Below, piece by piece: positions 7,117-14,642 of a DNA stretch of 64,000 bases. Every line of letters starts with the position of its first letter. Position 1 is the stretch's first letter. The stretch spans positions 1 to 64,000 of the forward strand of contig DASVQY010000054.1 of the NCBI GenBank assembly GCA_036388895.1. Reading direction: 5' to 3'. The stretch comes from SXVE01 sp036388895. Lineage in GTDB: Bacteria > Acidobacteriota > Blastocatellia > Pyrinomonadales > Pyrinomonadaceae. A model generated the notes under the pieces. That model did no database searches and was not told where the DNA came from. It saw only the letters and a program-made list of their open reading frames with translations. Both the position numbers and the translations under genes were made by a program.

Positions 7117-9834
7117 TTATTTCGTGTTCATCCAATTGTCGCCGTCGCCGATTTCGACCAGCAGCGGCACATCCAAATCAACAGCCGTCTCCATCTCCCT
7201 TTTGATGATTTGTTTCGCTCGCTCGACTTCCGCTTCGGGCGCTTCGAACAATAATTCGTCGTGAACCTGCATAATCATTCGGGTTTTGAGACTTTCGCGC
7301 TTTAATGCTTCATCAACTTTGAGCATCGCAATCTTGACAATATCACTGGCGGTTCCCTGAATAGGCATATTTATCGCCTCGCGTTCGGCGCGCTGGCGGA
7401 CCGTGAAGTTTCTGTCAGCGATTGAAGGCAAATATCTACGTCTTCCGTAGATTGATGAAACGTAACCTTGTTCGCGGGCGACTTCCGGCGTTTCGTCCAT
7501 AAATTTTCGGACGCCCTTATACGTTTCGTAATAATCTTCGATAACTTTTTTCGCTTCGTTACGCGAAATTCCGACGCGCTGGGAAAGTCCGTAAGCCTCG
7601 ACGGCGTAGGCGATAGCGAAATTTACGATTTTCGCCAGACGACGCTTTTCCTTCAAATCTTTTTCGTCTTCCGCCCCGAAAACGAGTTTGGCAGTTTGGG
7701 CGTGAATGTCCTCGCCGTTTTGAAACGCTTCGAGCATACGTTCGTCGCGCGTGATGTGCGCGAGAAGCCGCAGTTCGAGCTGCGAATAATCGGCTGAAAT
7801 CAATTTGTTGCCCTTTTCGGGAATAAACGCGCGGCGGATTTGCCGACCGAGTTCCGAACGAATCGGAATGTTTTGCAAATTCGGGTCTGAACTGGAAAGT
7901 CGTCCGGTCGTCGTTACGGTTTGGTTCAAGTTGCCGTGAATGCGCCCGTCTTCGTCAATCAATTTCGGCAGAGCGTCGGCATAAGTCGCTTTCAATTTAT
8001 CGAGTTCGCGGTAATCAATGATGAGCTGCGCGATTTCATATTTTTCGGCGAGCTCCATCAAAATATCTTTGCTTGTCGAAACCTGCCCGGTCGCTGTTTT
8101 CTTTCCGCCGGCGAGGTTTAATTCCTGCAAAATTTCGCCGACCTGTTTCGGCGAACCGATATTGAATTCGCGTCCCGAAATGGCGAAAATCTTTTCGCGC
8201 AGAGTATCGAGTTCAGTCGAAACGAAATCCGAAAATCCTTTTAACGCTTCGACATCAACCTTCAAACCCGCTATTTCCATTTCGTACAAAAGCGGAACGA
8301 GCGGCAGTTCGATTTCGGTGTAAATTTCCTCAAGCCCGTCTTCCTCGATTTTCCGCCGAAGCATCGGAGCGAGCTGGAAAACGAAATCGGCGCGTTCGGC
8401 TGTGCGATATTGATTTTCCGTCCAGCCTTCGGGAATTTCATTCGCAATTTCCTGTCCGAGAGTCTGCATCGCCAGAAGCGGAACGTTGTAGCTCGAACGG
8501 CTCGAATCCAAAAGATAAGCGGCGAGCATCACATCATCTTCGACCGCTTCCGGTTCGATGCCGAGTTTATTCAAAACCGCGAGATTGCATTTGTAATCGT
8601 GAGTTACTTTTTCCAGAAAACCGTTCCCCAGAATGTCTCTGAGCGGTTCGACGGCAGAGTTTATACCTTCAGCGAAATTTTCTAAATCAACGTAAACGGA
8701 AGCGCCCGCTCCGGTCGAAATCGCCACACCGAGCGGCGGTTTTTTCGCGTAGGAATCGGCTTTCTTCGGCGAATTCGAATCGTCAACCTGAAAACTCCAA
8801 TGCTCGGTTTCCCACAAACGGCGAATTAGTTTATCCAAATCTTCGCGCCGGTTGATGATTTGATAACGGCGTTCGGGAATCCCCAAAACGGCTGATTCCA
8901 ACTGATCGAAAAGCGGCGCCGAGTCGGCAAATTCGCGTGTTAAAGCCGTAAATTCCAATTCGCGGAAAAGCGCGTAGGCAAGCTGACGGTTCGGCTCGCG
9001 GTGTTTTAATTGGTCTAAATCGAGCTCGACCGGAACGGATGTGTGAACCGTAGCGAGTTCGATTGACTGGCGAATAATTTCCTGATTATTTTGCAGCGAT
9101 TCGCGGTAAGTTTTGTGTGAAAGCTCTTCGGCGCGCCGCATCGCTTCTTCCGCCGACCCGAACTGCTGAATGATTTTCATCGCGCCTTTTTCGCCGATGC
9201 CGGGCGCGCCGGGAATATTGTCAATCGAGTCGCCCATCAAACCAAGCAAATCTATAATTTTCGGCGGCGGAACGCCGAATTTATTTTCAACCCAAAGCTC
9301 GTCGCACCATTCGACGGGCGGGACGGCGACTTTCCGCTTGACGTTCTGCGAATTCTGGCGCATACACACAATCAAAGGATCGCGGACGAGCTGGCATAAA
9401 TCCTTGTCGTTGGAAACGATGACCGCCTGCATTCCTTTTTCCGCAACTTTCTGCGCCAGAGTTCCGATAATGTCGTCGGCTTCAAAACCGTCCATTTTCA
9501 AAATCGGCAGATTAAACGCCTCGCAAACCTTTTTAATATACGGCATTTGTGACGACAAATCGTCGGGCATATCGGCGCGATTCGCTTTGTAGGCGGCAAA
9601 ATTATCATGGCGGAAAGTCGGCGTTGACGAGTCGAAAACGGCGGCGATATAATCCGGCTTTTCGTCGTTCAAGAGCTTTCGAAGCATATTCGTAAAAACG
9701 AAAACCGCCTGCGTCACCTGTCCTTTGGAATTGCGCAGAGGCTCCTGGCGCGCGCCCATCGGCGCGAAAAAAGCGCGAAAAATGTGCGACATCGAATCTA
9801 CTAAGAATACCCGTTTTAATTTTTGCTCGTTCAT
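7117..9834 (-). CDS. polA: DNA polymerase I
   Basis: A 905-residue family A polymerase. Residues 1-290 form the 5'-3' (FEN-like) nuclease with DSMSHIFRAFFA, AVFDSS, DGFEADD and IPGAPGIGEKGA. The C-terminal polymerase has motif A DYSQLELRLLAH, motif B RRLAKIVNFAIAYA and motif C QVHDELLFEAP. The middle proofreading domain keeps the fold length but appears to have lost its acidic residues: FQVDDS stands where the DTE motif should be, and AERADFVFQL replaces the usual AED-AD motif. It should therefore act in Okazaki-fragment and gap repair without editing. Motif B has Ala where most relatives have Gly (NFA, YA). It is followed by its own terminator. Confidence 0.97.
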   Translation of the reverse strand: MNEQKLKRVFLVDSMSHIFRAFFAPMGARQEPLRNSKGQVTQAVFVFTNMLRKLLNDEKPDYIAAVFDSSTPTFRHDNFAAYKANRADMPDDLSSQMPYIKKVCEAFNLPILKMDGFEADDIIGTLAQKVAEKGMQAVIVSNDKDLCQLVRDPLIVCMRQNSQNVKRKVAVPPVEWCDELWVENKFGVPPPKIIDLLGLMGDSIDNIPGAPGIGEKGAMKIIQQFGSAEEAMRRAEELSHKTYRESLQNNQEIIRQSIELATVHTSVPVELDLDQLKHREPNRQLAYALFRELEFTALTREFADSAPLFDQLESAVLGIPERRYQIINRREDLDKLIRRLWETEHWSFQVDDSNSPKKADSYAKKPPLGVAISTGAGASVYVDLENFAEGINSAVEPLRDILGNGFLEKVTHDYKCNLAVLNKLGIEPEAVEDDVMLAAYLLDSSRSSYNVPLLAMQTLGQEIANEIPEGWTENQYRTAERADFVFQLAPMLRRKIEEDGLEEIYTEIELPLVPLLYEMEIAGLKVDVEALKGFSDFVSTELDTLREKIFAISGREFNIGSPKQVGEILQELNLAGGKKTATGQVSTSKDILMELAEKYEIAQLIIDYRELDKLKATYADALPKLIDEDGRIHGNLNQTVTTTGRLSSSDPNLQNIPIRSELGRQIRRAFIPEKGNKLISADYSQLELRLLAHITRDERMLEAFQNGEDIHAQTAKLVFGAEDEKDLKEKRRLAKIVNFAIAYAVEAYGLSQRVGISRNEAKKVIEDYYETYKGVRKFMDETPEVAREQGYVSSIYGRRRYLPSIADRNFTVRQRAEREAINMPIQGTASDIVKIAMLKVDEALKRESLKTRMIMQVHDELLFEAPEAEVERAKQIIKREMETAVDLDVPLLVEIGDGDNWMNTK

Positions 9835-10047
9835 TTTTTTGATAAATTTATTTAGATTGAATAATAGAAAAACATACCCGCACTTACAAGTTCATTTGTT
9901 GTTAATTATGGTTTTATGGCAGATTTACACAAGGGGTTGCCGAACTTCAGCAGTAAACACCAACAAAGATTTTGGTAATTTACGTTCAGAATTAATTCGA
10001 AGGTATTTGAACGGGTTCGAGAATGGGAAATGAAATCCTTATAAAGC

Positions 10048-10083
10048 AAAAAAAGCCGTGAATACAAACATACACGACTTTTT
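10048..10083 (-). terminator. Terminator of the decayed FG-GAP gene
   Basis: GCCGTG (10055-10060) pairs with CACGAC (10073-10078, one G-T pair). A-rich and T-rich tracts lie on either side, so it could work in both directions. It lies just after the end of the pseudogene read on the minus strand. Confidence 0.5.
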
Positions 10084-10101
10084 GTGCTTCTATTTCGGAT
10101 A

Positions 10102-10664
10102 TCAGCGAATAAAAGTTGAAGGCAAAGGTTTATCGGTACTTAACCCGCATTGAACGGCTCTGTGCTGTCCGCCGCTCGCGCTTGCCGCGTACCACCAGGT
10201 GGCTGTTGATGACCGGTAAACGGCTAAGTCTGTTTTTCCGTCTCCGGTGTAATCAGCCGGTACTAACTTATCTTTTTCAGAACCAAACTGAAACGTTCTG
10301 TTCGCGCCGTCAATACTTCATCGTGCCAGAACGTGGATCGCCAAGGTTAACAAAAGTACACAGTACCATTGCCAGAACCTGTTGTAGGTCCTAGATTTGT
10401 CCCGCTACTATCTACGATAACTAAAAATCCAGTATTATTTCTTACTTGCCATTGTCAGTCACTAGAAGATTGAACACTAAATCTCCCTAGAGTTACATCT
10501 TAATAAGGAATATTTATAACAGTAGGTGAAACAGTGACGTCACAAACTACAAAATGATTATTTTCAGTAAACCTCCCAACCGAAAACTCGCCAGTGAAAA
10601 ACCAGTTTGCACCATAAGATGAAAAGGTTAATAAAAGAATAAATAAGGGAAGTAGGTATTTCAT
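10102..10664 (-). pseudogene. Decayed secreted BACON-like/FG-GAP protein
   Basis: Translated by hand on the minus strand. The frame opens at 10664 with a good signal peptide (MKYLLPLFILLLTF...) and runs to NIPY, then TAA, then DVTLGRFSVQSSSD, then TGA where a Trp codon would be expected, then QWQVRNNTGFLVIVDSSG. After a further stop the frame shifts into a clear FG-GAP blade (DKLVPADYTGDGKTDLAVYR, then TWWYAAS) and ends with LSTDKPLPSTFIR and TGA at 10102. At least three stops and one shift make it a pseudogene, and it also seems internally shortened. It is related in type to the protein that ends at position 138. Confidence 0.75.
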
Positions 10665-11187
10665 TAGTTAAACTCCAAAATCTTGTAAACATGCTCCCCG
10701 GATTTAATAAGATCGAAAAGCGAGCAAAGGCTTGTAATCCTAAAAAGAGGTCAGGCGACAAAAACGATTAAATCGATTTAATTATTTCGGGTGAAAGTAT
10801 CTGCTGTTATCTGACTTTCAGCTTTTTTGTCAGAGTTATTTGGAAACACAGAGTATTACTTCATTTACAAATAAGGGCGATAAACTGTCTCTAGAAGTGG
10901 GTTGTTTCGCGTTTCATTGTGTTTTTATTATATTCTTCTGTTGTTATCAATGAATTTCAATTTACATTTACACAGGCAAGAAAGTTACCGTATTTATTGA
11001 CGTTGATTAATAGAAAAGCACTTTATAAATTATACGGAGAAAAGCTTTTGTGAGGAATTTCTTTTGCGCCGTTTGACAACAAAAATCGGTATGCGATATT
11101 CTTACCATTCGTTTTGGTTGCGAGCAGTTGTTTGGTTTTTGAAACTCTTTACCGCTTTTAAGAGTTTTCCGAAAGAACTGCTTTTGC
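10665..11187. other. Gene-free stretch ahead of tRNA-Glu
   Basis: I see no convincing reading frame here. The stretch holds the promoter proposed for the tRNA at 11073-11102 and otherwise AT-rich DNA. Confidence 0.6.
11073..11102 (+). promoter_or_regulatory. Probable promoter of tRNA-Glu
   Basis: TTGACA (11073-11078) and TATTCT (11097-11102) are separated by 18 bases, a good sigma-70-type match. It lies about 80 bases before the mature tRNA, leaving a 5' leader for RNase P to remove. Confidence 0.6.
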
Positions 11188-11269
<82 letters not shown>

Positions 11270-11301
11270 TAATAATTTCCTGCATCATACCTTTAATCCC
11301 G

Positions 11302-11331
11302 TCGCTTGTTTTCCAAGCGATTTTTTATTTT
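11302..11331 (+). terminator. Terminator after tRNA-Glu
   Basis: TCGCTTG and CAAGCGA form a 7-bp stem followed by TTTTTTATTTT. The equivalent structure exists at 24583, so this segment was duplicated together with the start of the TPR gene. Confidence 0.8.
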
Positions 11332-11342
11332 ATAAGGAAATA

Positions 11343-11684
11343 ATGCTGAAAAAATTATTGTTTATCGCAATTACGTTATCGCTGGCGCTCGTTTCGATTA
11401 GAGCTCAGGCGCCGCAGAACAATGCCGATACGGTGATGATTCTGCCGTTCGAAAACACTTCTGAAAAGGCTGAATTTAACTGGGTCGGCGAGAGTTTCGC
11501 CAATTCGCTGGCGGAATTGTTAAAGGTGCCGAGTTTGAATGTCGTTTCAAACGACGAGCGAAAGATTATTCAACAGCGCCTACGCATTCCTTTAACTAAT
11601 CTGCCGAGTCTGGCGACTTCTCTGAAATTGGCGCGCGAAAGCAACGCTTCGCTTTTGATCGCGGGAAAATACAATATTATTTAG
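11343..11684 (+). pseudogene. Truncated 5' fragment of the TPR lipoprotein-like gene (113 codons)
   Basis: The frame encodes a signal peptide and then DTVMILPFENTSEKAEFNWVG and on to LLIAGKYNII, followed at once by TAG. It matches the first 113 residues of the intact protein at 24626-26371 closely after the signal peptide, but the DNA differs at many mostly synonymous positions and the signal peptides differ strongly. It is therefore a truncated homologue that diverged in a different genome, not a fresh copy. The same ribosome-binding site (TAAGGAAA) and upstream terminator are kept. The sequence similarity ends exactly where the element-specific TTTGGACACATTG repeats begin. Product, if made: a small secreted stub. 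Confidence 0.85.
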
Positions 11685-11708
11685 TTTGGACACATTGTTG
11701 GACACATT
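11685..11708. repeat. Left copy of a 24-bp element-end repeat (tandem GGACACATT)
   Basis: TTTGGACACATTG, then TTGGACACATT, an 11-bp-spaced tandem. The same 24 bases with one mismatch, in the same orientation, occur at 24396-24419 beside the integrase start. It is a candidate recombinase or excisionase arm site and marks the left edge of element-specific DNA. Confidence 0.7.
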
Positions 11709-11805
11709 CAATTTTCAAATATCATCAACGAGTCAATTTAATTTCTAATTTTCTTCGATTTTAGGTTTTAACCTGTATTTCAATCTTAGTGAAGATTCAA
11801 GTGAA

Positions 11806-11840
11806 AGGCTAATCAAATATTATTTGGTTAGCCTTTTTTT
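11806..11840. terminator. Terminator near the left end of the element
   Basis: AGGCTAA-TC-AAATA... pairs with ...TATTT-GG-TTAGCCT and is followed by TTTTTTT. It lies next to the stop of the minus-strand gene at 11845, and the A-run on its other side makes it usable for that gene too. Confidence 0.75.
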
Positions 11841-11844
11841 AGTT

Positions 11845-12153
11845 TCAATACTCTTCGGGCAAGAGCAGAGTCGTTGAACTTCTACAGGCTTCCGTAATTA
11901 CCCAAATCTTTTCTCCCTTAGCTGTTTCATAAGCTGAAAGAATCCGAAATTCTTCTTTAAGTGAAAGCTCGTTTTCTTTTCTGTCATCTTCACAAACTTC
12001 TCCCCAATCACCTGATTGATGACGAGCTAGAAACTCGATTGCCGTTTGTCCTGATTCTTTTAATGCTTCTCGGGCTCCAATTGTTAGAAAAACTTGTCCC
12101 AAAGGAAACAAAACTTTGTTTTGTGTTTTAGTAACGATATTATTATTTTGCAT
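11845..12153 (-). CDS. Small conserved plasmid/element protein of unknown function
   Basis: 102 residues. The pattern PLGQVFLTIGAREALKES, HQSGDWGEV, ENELSLKEEFRILSAYE and the C-terminal WVITEACRSSTTLLLPEEY is one I recognise from plasmid- and phage-encoded small proteins of unknown role. There are no membrane segments. It is co-directional with the SWIM-type gene at 12230 (gap of 76 bases) and probably shares its promoter. No function can be given. Confidence 0.7.
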   Translation of the reverse strand: MQNNNIVTKTQNKVLFPLGQVFLTIGAREALKESGQTAIEFLARHQSGDWGEVCEDDRKENELSLKEEFRILSAYETAKGEKIWVITEACRSSTTLLLPEEY

Positions 12154-12229
12154 CTTCTTTTCTCCTGATTGTTGAAGGGTTGATGTTGAGGGATAGACGA
12201 GCGCGGGAACGCTTATCTATCCCATTGCT

Positions 12230-12499
12230 TTATGCAATCTGTCGTTGCCTTGCAATTCCGATATGAAGCGATAAAGCAGCAGCGGCGTGATAGCAGGCGA
12301 ATCCTTCCTGTCCGCCTCGACAAGTGCATTCAACTGTCTTATAGCCGTTATCTGATTTCTTACAGATAACCGTATAATAACCGCCTTTTGAGCCTGATAC
12401 TCTGTATCTTCCGAAATGGTCGAATTTTACGGTTGGTCGCAATTGCTTTGCCTTTGCAATTGCTTTTTCTAATTGTGTTTTGGCTTTAAGTATGAACAT
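12230..12499 (-). CDS. Small SWIM-type zinc-finger protein
   Basis: 89 residues. Near the C-terminus C58-x-C60-x8-C69-x-H71 (ECTCRGG...FACYHAA) fits the SWIM zinc-finger signature CxCx(n)CxH; no other domain is present. SWIM fingers bind DNA or proteins and usually sit in larger helicases or transposases, so a stand-alone mini-SWIM protein is likely an accessory nucleic-acid binder. It is divergent from the gene at 12631 across a region with two palindromes, and both genes could be controlled from there. Confidence 0.65.
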   Translation of the reverse strand: MFILKAKTQLEKAIAKAKQLRPTVKFDHFGRYRVSGSKGGYYTVICKKSDNGYKTVECTCRGGQEGFACYHAAAALSLHIGIARQRQIA

Positions 12500-12556
12500 T
12501 TGTTTTTTCTTCCTTTTGTTGATTTGTTATTACTGACTAACAAGAATATTATATAT

Positions 12557-12597
12557 CAAGTTACGTAACCTGTAAAGAAAAAATGTTGCGTAACTTG
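12557..12597. promoter_or_regulatory. Paired palindromic operators between divergent genes
   Basis: GTTACGTAAC (12560-12569, a perfect palindrome) and GTTGCGTAAC (12585-12594) lie 25 bases apart centre to centre. Together with flanks, CAAGTTACGTAAC and GTTGCGTAACTTG form an inverted pair. They lie 34 bases before the ribbon-helix-helix-like gene and 58 before the SWIM gene, a position suited to autorepression by the 64-residue protein. Confidence 0.6.
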
Positions 12598-12630
12598 AAA
12601 AAAAAGTGTATTTTTTGAAGGTGATTTTTT

Positions 12631-12825
12631 ATGCCAACTCAATTAATCAGAAAACAATTTTTACTTACTGAAGACGAAAATAAGAAACTTGAAGCTGAGG
12701 CAAAAAGCAAAGGTTTATCGGTTTCAAATCTAACGAGAATAAAACACAGCTTAGAACCACTCGGCGCAGGTGGTAAGCGTGAAAAAACAGGCAGACCACC
12801 GAAAGATAAAAAGAATTCTAAGTAA
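12631..12825 (+). CDS. Ribbon-helix-helix-like small regulator, first gene of the restriction operon
   Basis: 64 residues. QLIRKQFLLTEDENKKLEAEA followed by GLSVSNLTR resembles the strand-helix-helix of CopG/MobC-type proteins; the C-terminus (KREKTGRPPKDKK) is basic. Family members are repressors or relaxosome accessory proteins. As first gene of a five-gene run with gaps of 6-55 bases and just behind two palindromes, it is best read as the operon's repressor, which would control the timing of the downstream nuclease and methyltransferase. A mobilisation role is the alternative, but no relaxase is present. Confidence 0.6.
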   Translation: MPTQLIRKQFLLTEDENKKLEAEAKSKGLSVSNLTRIKHSLEPLGAGGKREKTGRPPKDKKNSK

Positions 12826-12836
12826 AATCCTTTTTT

Positions 12837-13469
12837 ATGGATGAATCAATTTCGGAGTATAAAGAAATCACAGATAAATTAAGTCCTATTGTTGAGGTTA
12901 TTCCAACTGTAGTTGACTCGTATCTTGCTTTTTCATTAGCCTTCGCACAAATGTTTCGGGGCGACATTCCGAATTACCGTCTCAAAGACGGAACAATCGG
13001 AGCAACAAGAAGCAATTGGACATATCACACAGCGTTTGCAATCGCGCAGACCGCCAAGATGTTCAATATGAATTGCAAATTCGAGTGTCACGGCAAACGC
13101 GATGCTGTAATTGAAACCAGAGAAAATAATCCGCAAATTGCATTATTTGCTGAATGGGAGTGGGACTACGAAGACATATTCGGCAAAGGCAAGGAATTAG
13201 ATAAGTTGAAAACTTCTTGCAAGGATAGTTATACTGCCGAAGCCTTTTTACTTGTTTACTGCCCGAAGCAAAAATACCCTGATTATTTATTCAGAGTAAC
13301 AGAATTTTGGGCTAATGCCTTCAAGAAATCGAAATATCCACCTTCACTATTTCTTCACACAATTATTTTTGAAGATATGAAAATTTACCGTGAATTTAAG
13401 CAATTAATAACAGTGATAATACATCCTGAATATTTAAGAATTATTAGTGACATTTCATTTGAAAATTAG
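12837..13469 (+). CDS. Unknown protein in the restriction operon, possibly PD-(D/E)xK-like
   Basis: 210 residues, not recognised. No signal peptide or membrane segment. The central stretch KRDAVIE, about ten residues, IALFAEWEWDYEDI has the spacing of an Asp followed by an acid-x-acid strand in restriction-endonuclease folds, but the usual lysine is absent (EWE). That resemblance is only suggestive. It lies 11 bases after the regulator and 6 before the next gene, so it is co-expressed with the Mrr-like and ISP-like enzymes and may be a specificity or nuclease partner. Confidence 0.6.
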   Translation: MDESISEYKEITDKLSPIVEVIPTVVDSYLAFSLAFAQMFRGDIPNYRLKDGTIGATRSNWTYHTAFAIAQTAKMFNMNCKFECHGKRDAVIETRENNPQIALFAEWEWDYEDIFGKGKELDKLKTSCKDSYTAEAFLLVYCPKQKYPDYLFRVTEFWANAFKKSKYPPSLFLHTIIFEDMKIYREFKQLITVIIHPEYLRIISDISFEN

Positions 13470-13475
13470 TTTCTT

Positions 13476-13676
13476 TTGCAGACTGGTAAAACTTATAACA
13501 CAAATGTAAGAAGGAAAGTCAGGGCTTATAGAGCGAAATGCAAAAGGTTTAGGCAGTTGAAGTGGATACCATTTATCGTTGAGAAAGTATTACATTATCC
13601 CGTGTTGAAATCCATCACGCTCACAATGGAAACAGTTGAAATAAAATACAGTAAAAAACAAAAAGATAAATTTTAA
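13476..13676 (+). CDS. Small basic protein of unknown function
   Basis: 66 residues with strong positive charge (NVRRKVRAYRAKCKRF and a KYSKKQKDK end), not recognised. Gaps to both neighbours are 5-6 bases, so it is translated with them. The charge suggests nucleic-acid binding. It begins six bases after the stop of the 210-residue gene. Confidence 0.5.
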   Translation: MQTGKTYNTNVRRKVRAYRAKCKRFRQLKWIPFIVEKVLHYPVLKSITLTMETVEIKYSKKQKDKF

Positions 13677-13681
13677 TTCTT

Positions 13682-14587
13682 ATGAGTGAAATTTCCTTAT
13701 CCAAGTCTCGCGCCTTAGCTTCCAAAGTTATCTTTGCTTCACTAAATATCCTCAAAGAAAAAGGTGGGGAACTTTCAGGACGTGAAGTTATTGAGGAAGT
13801 TGAAAGGAAAGTAAATCTCGATGAGTGGGCAAAAGAAAGATATGAGAAAACAGGTTATATTCGATGGCAATCAATACTTCATTTTTACACTATAGATTGT
13901 ATTAAAGCAGGATTTTTGGTGAAAAAGAAAGGTATTTGGTTTTTAACACCCGAAGGTGAAGAAGCTCTAAATTTGGGCGATATTGGTTTGTTAAATGAGG
14001 CAACCAAAAGATATAAAGAATGGAAACTAAAGAAAGACCTTGCGACCGACCAAAATCCGTTAGAAGAACAGACAAACGGTACAAGCGAACGCGAACAAGA
14101 ATTAGCAATTGATGAGATTGAGCAGTTAGCTTTGGACGGGATAAGGAAAGCTATTAACGCAAAGAATCCTTACGAGTTTCAGGATTTAGCCGCAGCCCTG
14201 TTACGTGCAATGGGATATTTCACGCCTTTTGTTGCGCCACGAGGTAAAGATGGCGGGATTGATATTGTTGCTTACCGAGACCCTTTAGGAACACAAGCTC
14301 CGCGAATTAAAATACAAATAAAACATCGTGAATCTTCAACATCTGTGCAAGATATTCGTCAATTGATGGGCGTACTGCAAAAAGACGGTGATGTTGGTAT
14401 TTTCTTTTCTACAGGTGGATTTACTCCCGATGCTAAAGCAACAGCAAGAAGTTCACACGTTCACGTAGAATTGATTGACCTTGAGCGATTTATCAATCTT
14501 TGGCAGGAATTTTACGAGAAACTAACGGATGAAGATAAAGCAATGCTCCCGTTGCTTCCTATTTACTTTATTGCTCCGAGTTCTTAG
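13682..14587 (+). CDS. Mrr-family restriction endonuclease-like protein
   Basis: 301 residues. Residues about 15-115 form an N-terminal winged-helix domain as in Mrr (LSGREVIEEVER, then WQSILHFYTIDCIKAGFLVKK). Residues about 150-275 are the Mrr catalytic domain: YEFQDLAAALLRAMGY, then GKDGGIDIVAY with Asp194, then IKIQIKH with Gln212 and Lys214. That is the D-QxK active site of the Mrr branch of PD-(D/E)xK nucleases. Mrr enzymes cut modified DNA; here the gene is 55 bases ahead of a DNA methyltransferase fusion, so the pair needs either different target modifications or joint control. Active-site residues look intact. Confidence 0.85.
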   Translation: MSEISLSKSRALASKVIFASLNILKEKGGELSGREVIEEVERKVNLDEWAKERYEKTGYIRWQSILHFYTIDCIKAGFLVKKKGIWFLTPEGEEALNLGDIGLLNEATKRYKEWKLKKDLATDQNPLEEQTNGTSEREQELAIDEIEQLALDGIRKAINAKNPYEFQDLAAALLRAMGYFTPFVAPRGKDGGIDIVAYRDPLGTQAPRIKIQIKHRESSTSVQDIRQLMGVLQKDGDVGIFFSTGGFTPDAKATARSSHVHVELIDLERFINLWQEFYEKLTDEDKAMLPLLPIYFIAPSS

Positions 14588-14642
14588 TAAGTATCGAAGT
14601 TAAAAACCACTCACTTTAAATCCTATTAACCCTGAATCAGAT

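Noticed and set aside
11845..12499. Toxin-antitoxin pair formed by the 102- and 89-residue genes
   Set aside because: Neither protein resembles a known toxin or antitoxin, and one carries a SWIM-like finger.
13476..13676. Antitoxin or anti-restriction protein for the 66-residue gene
   Set aside because: Only a basic composition is visible; no motif supports such a function.
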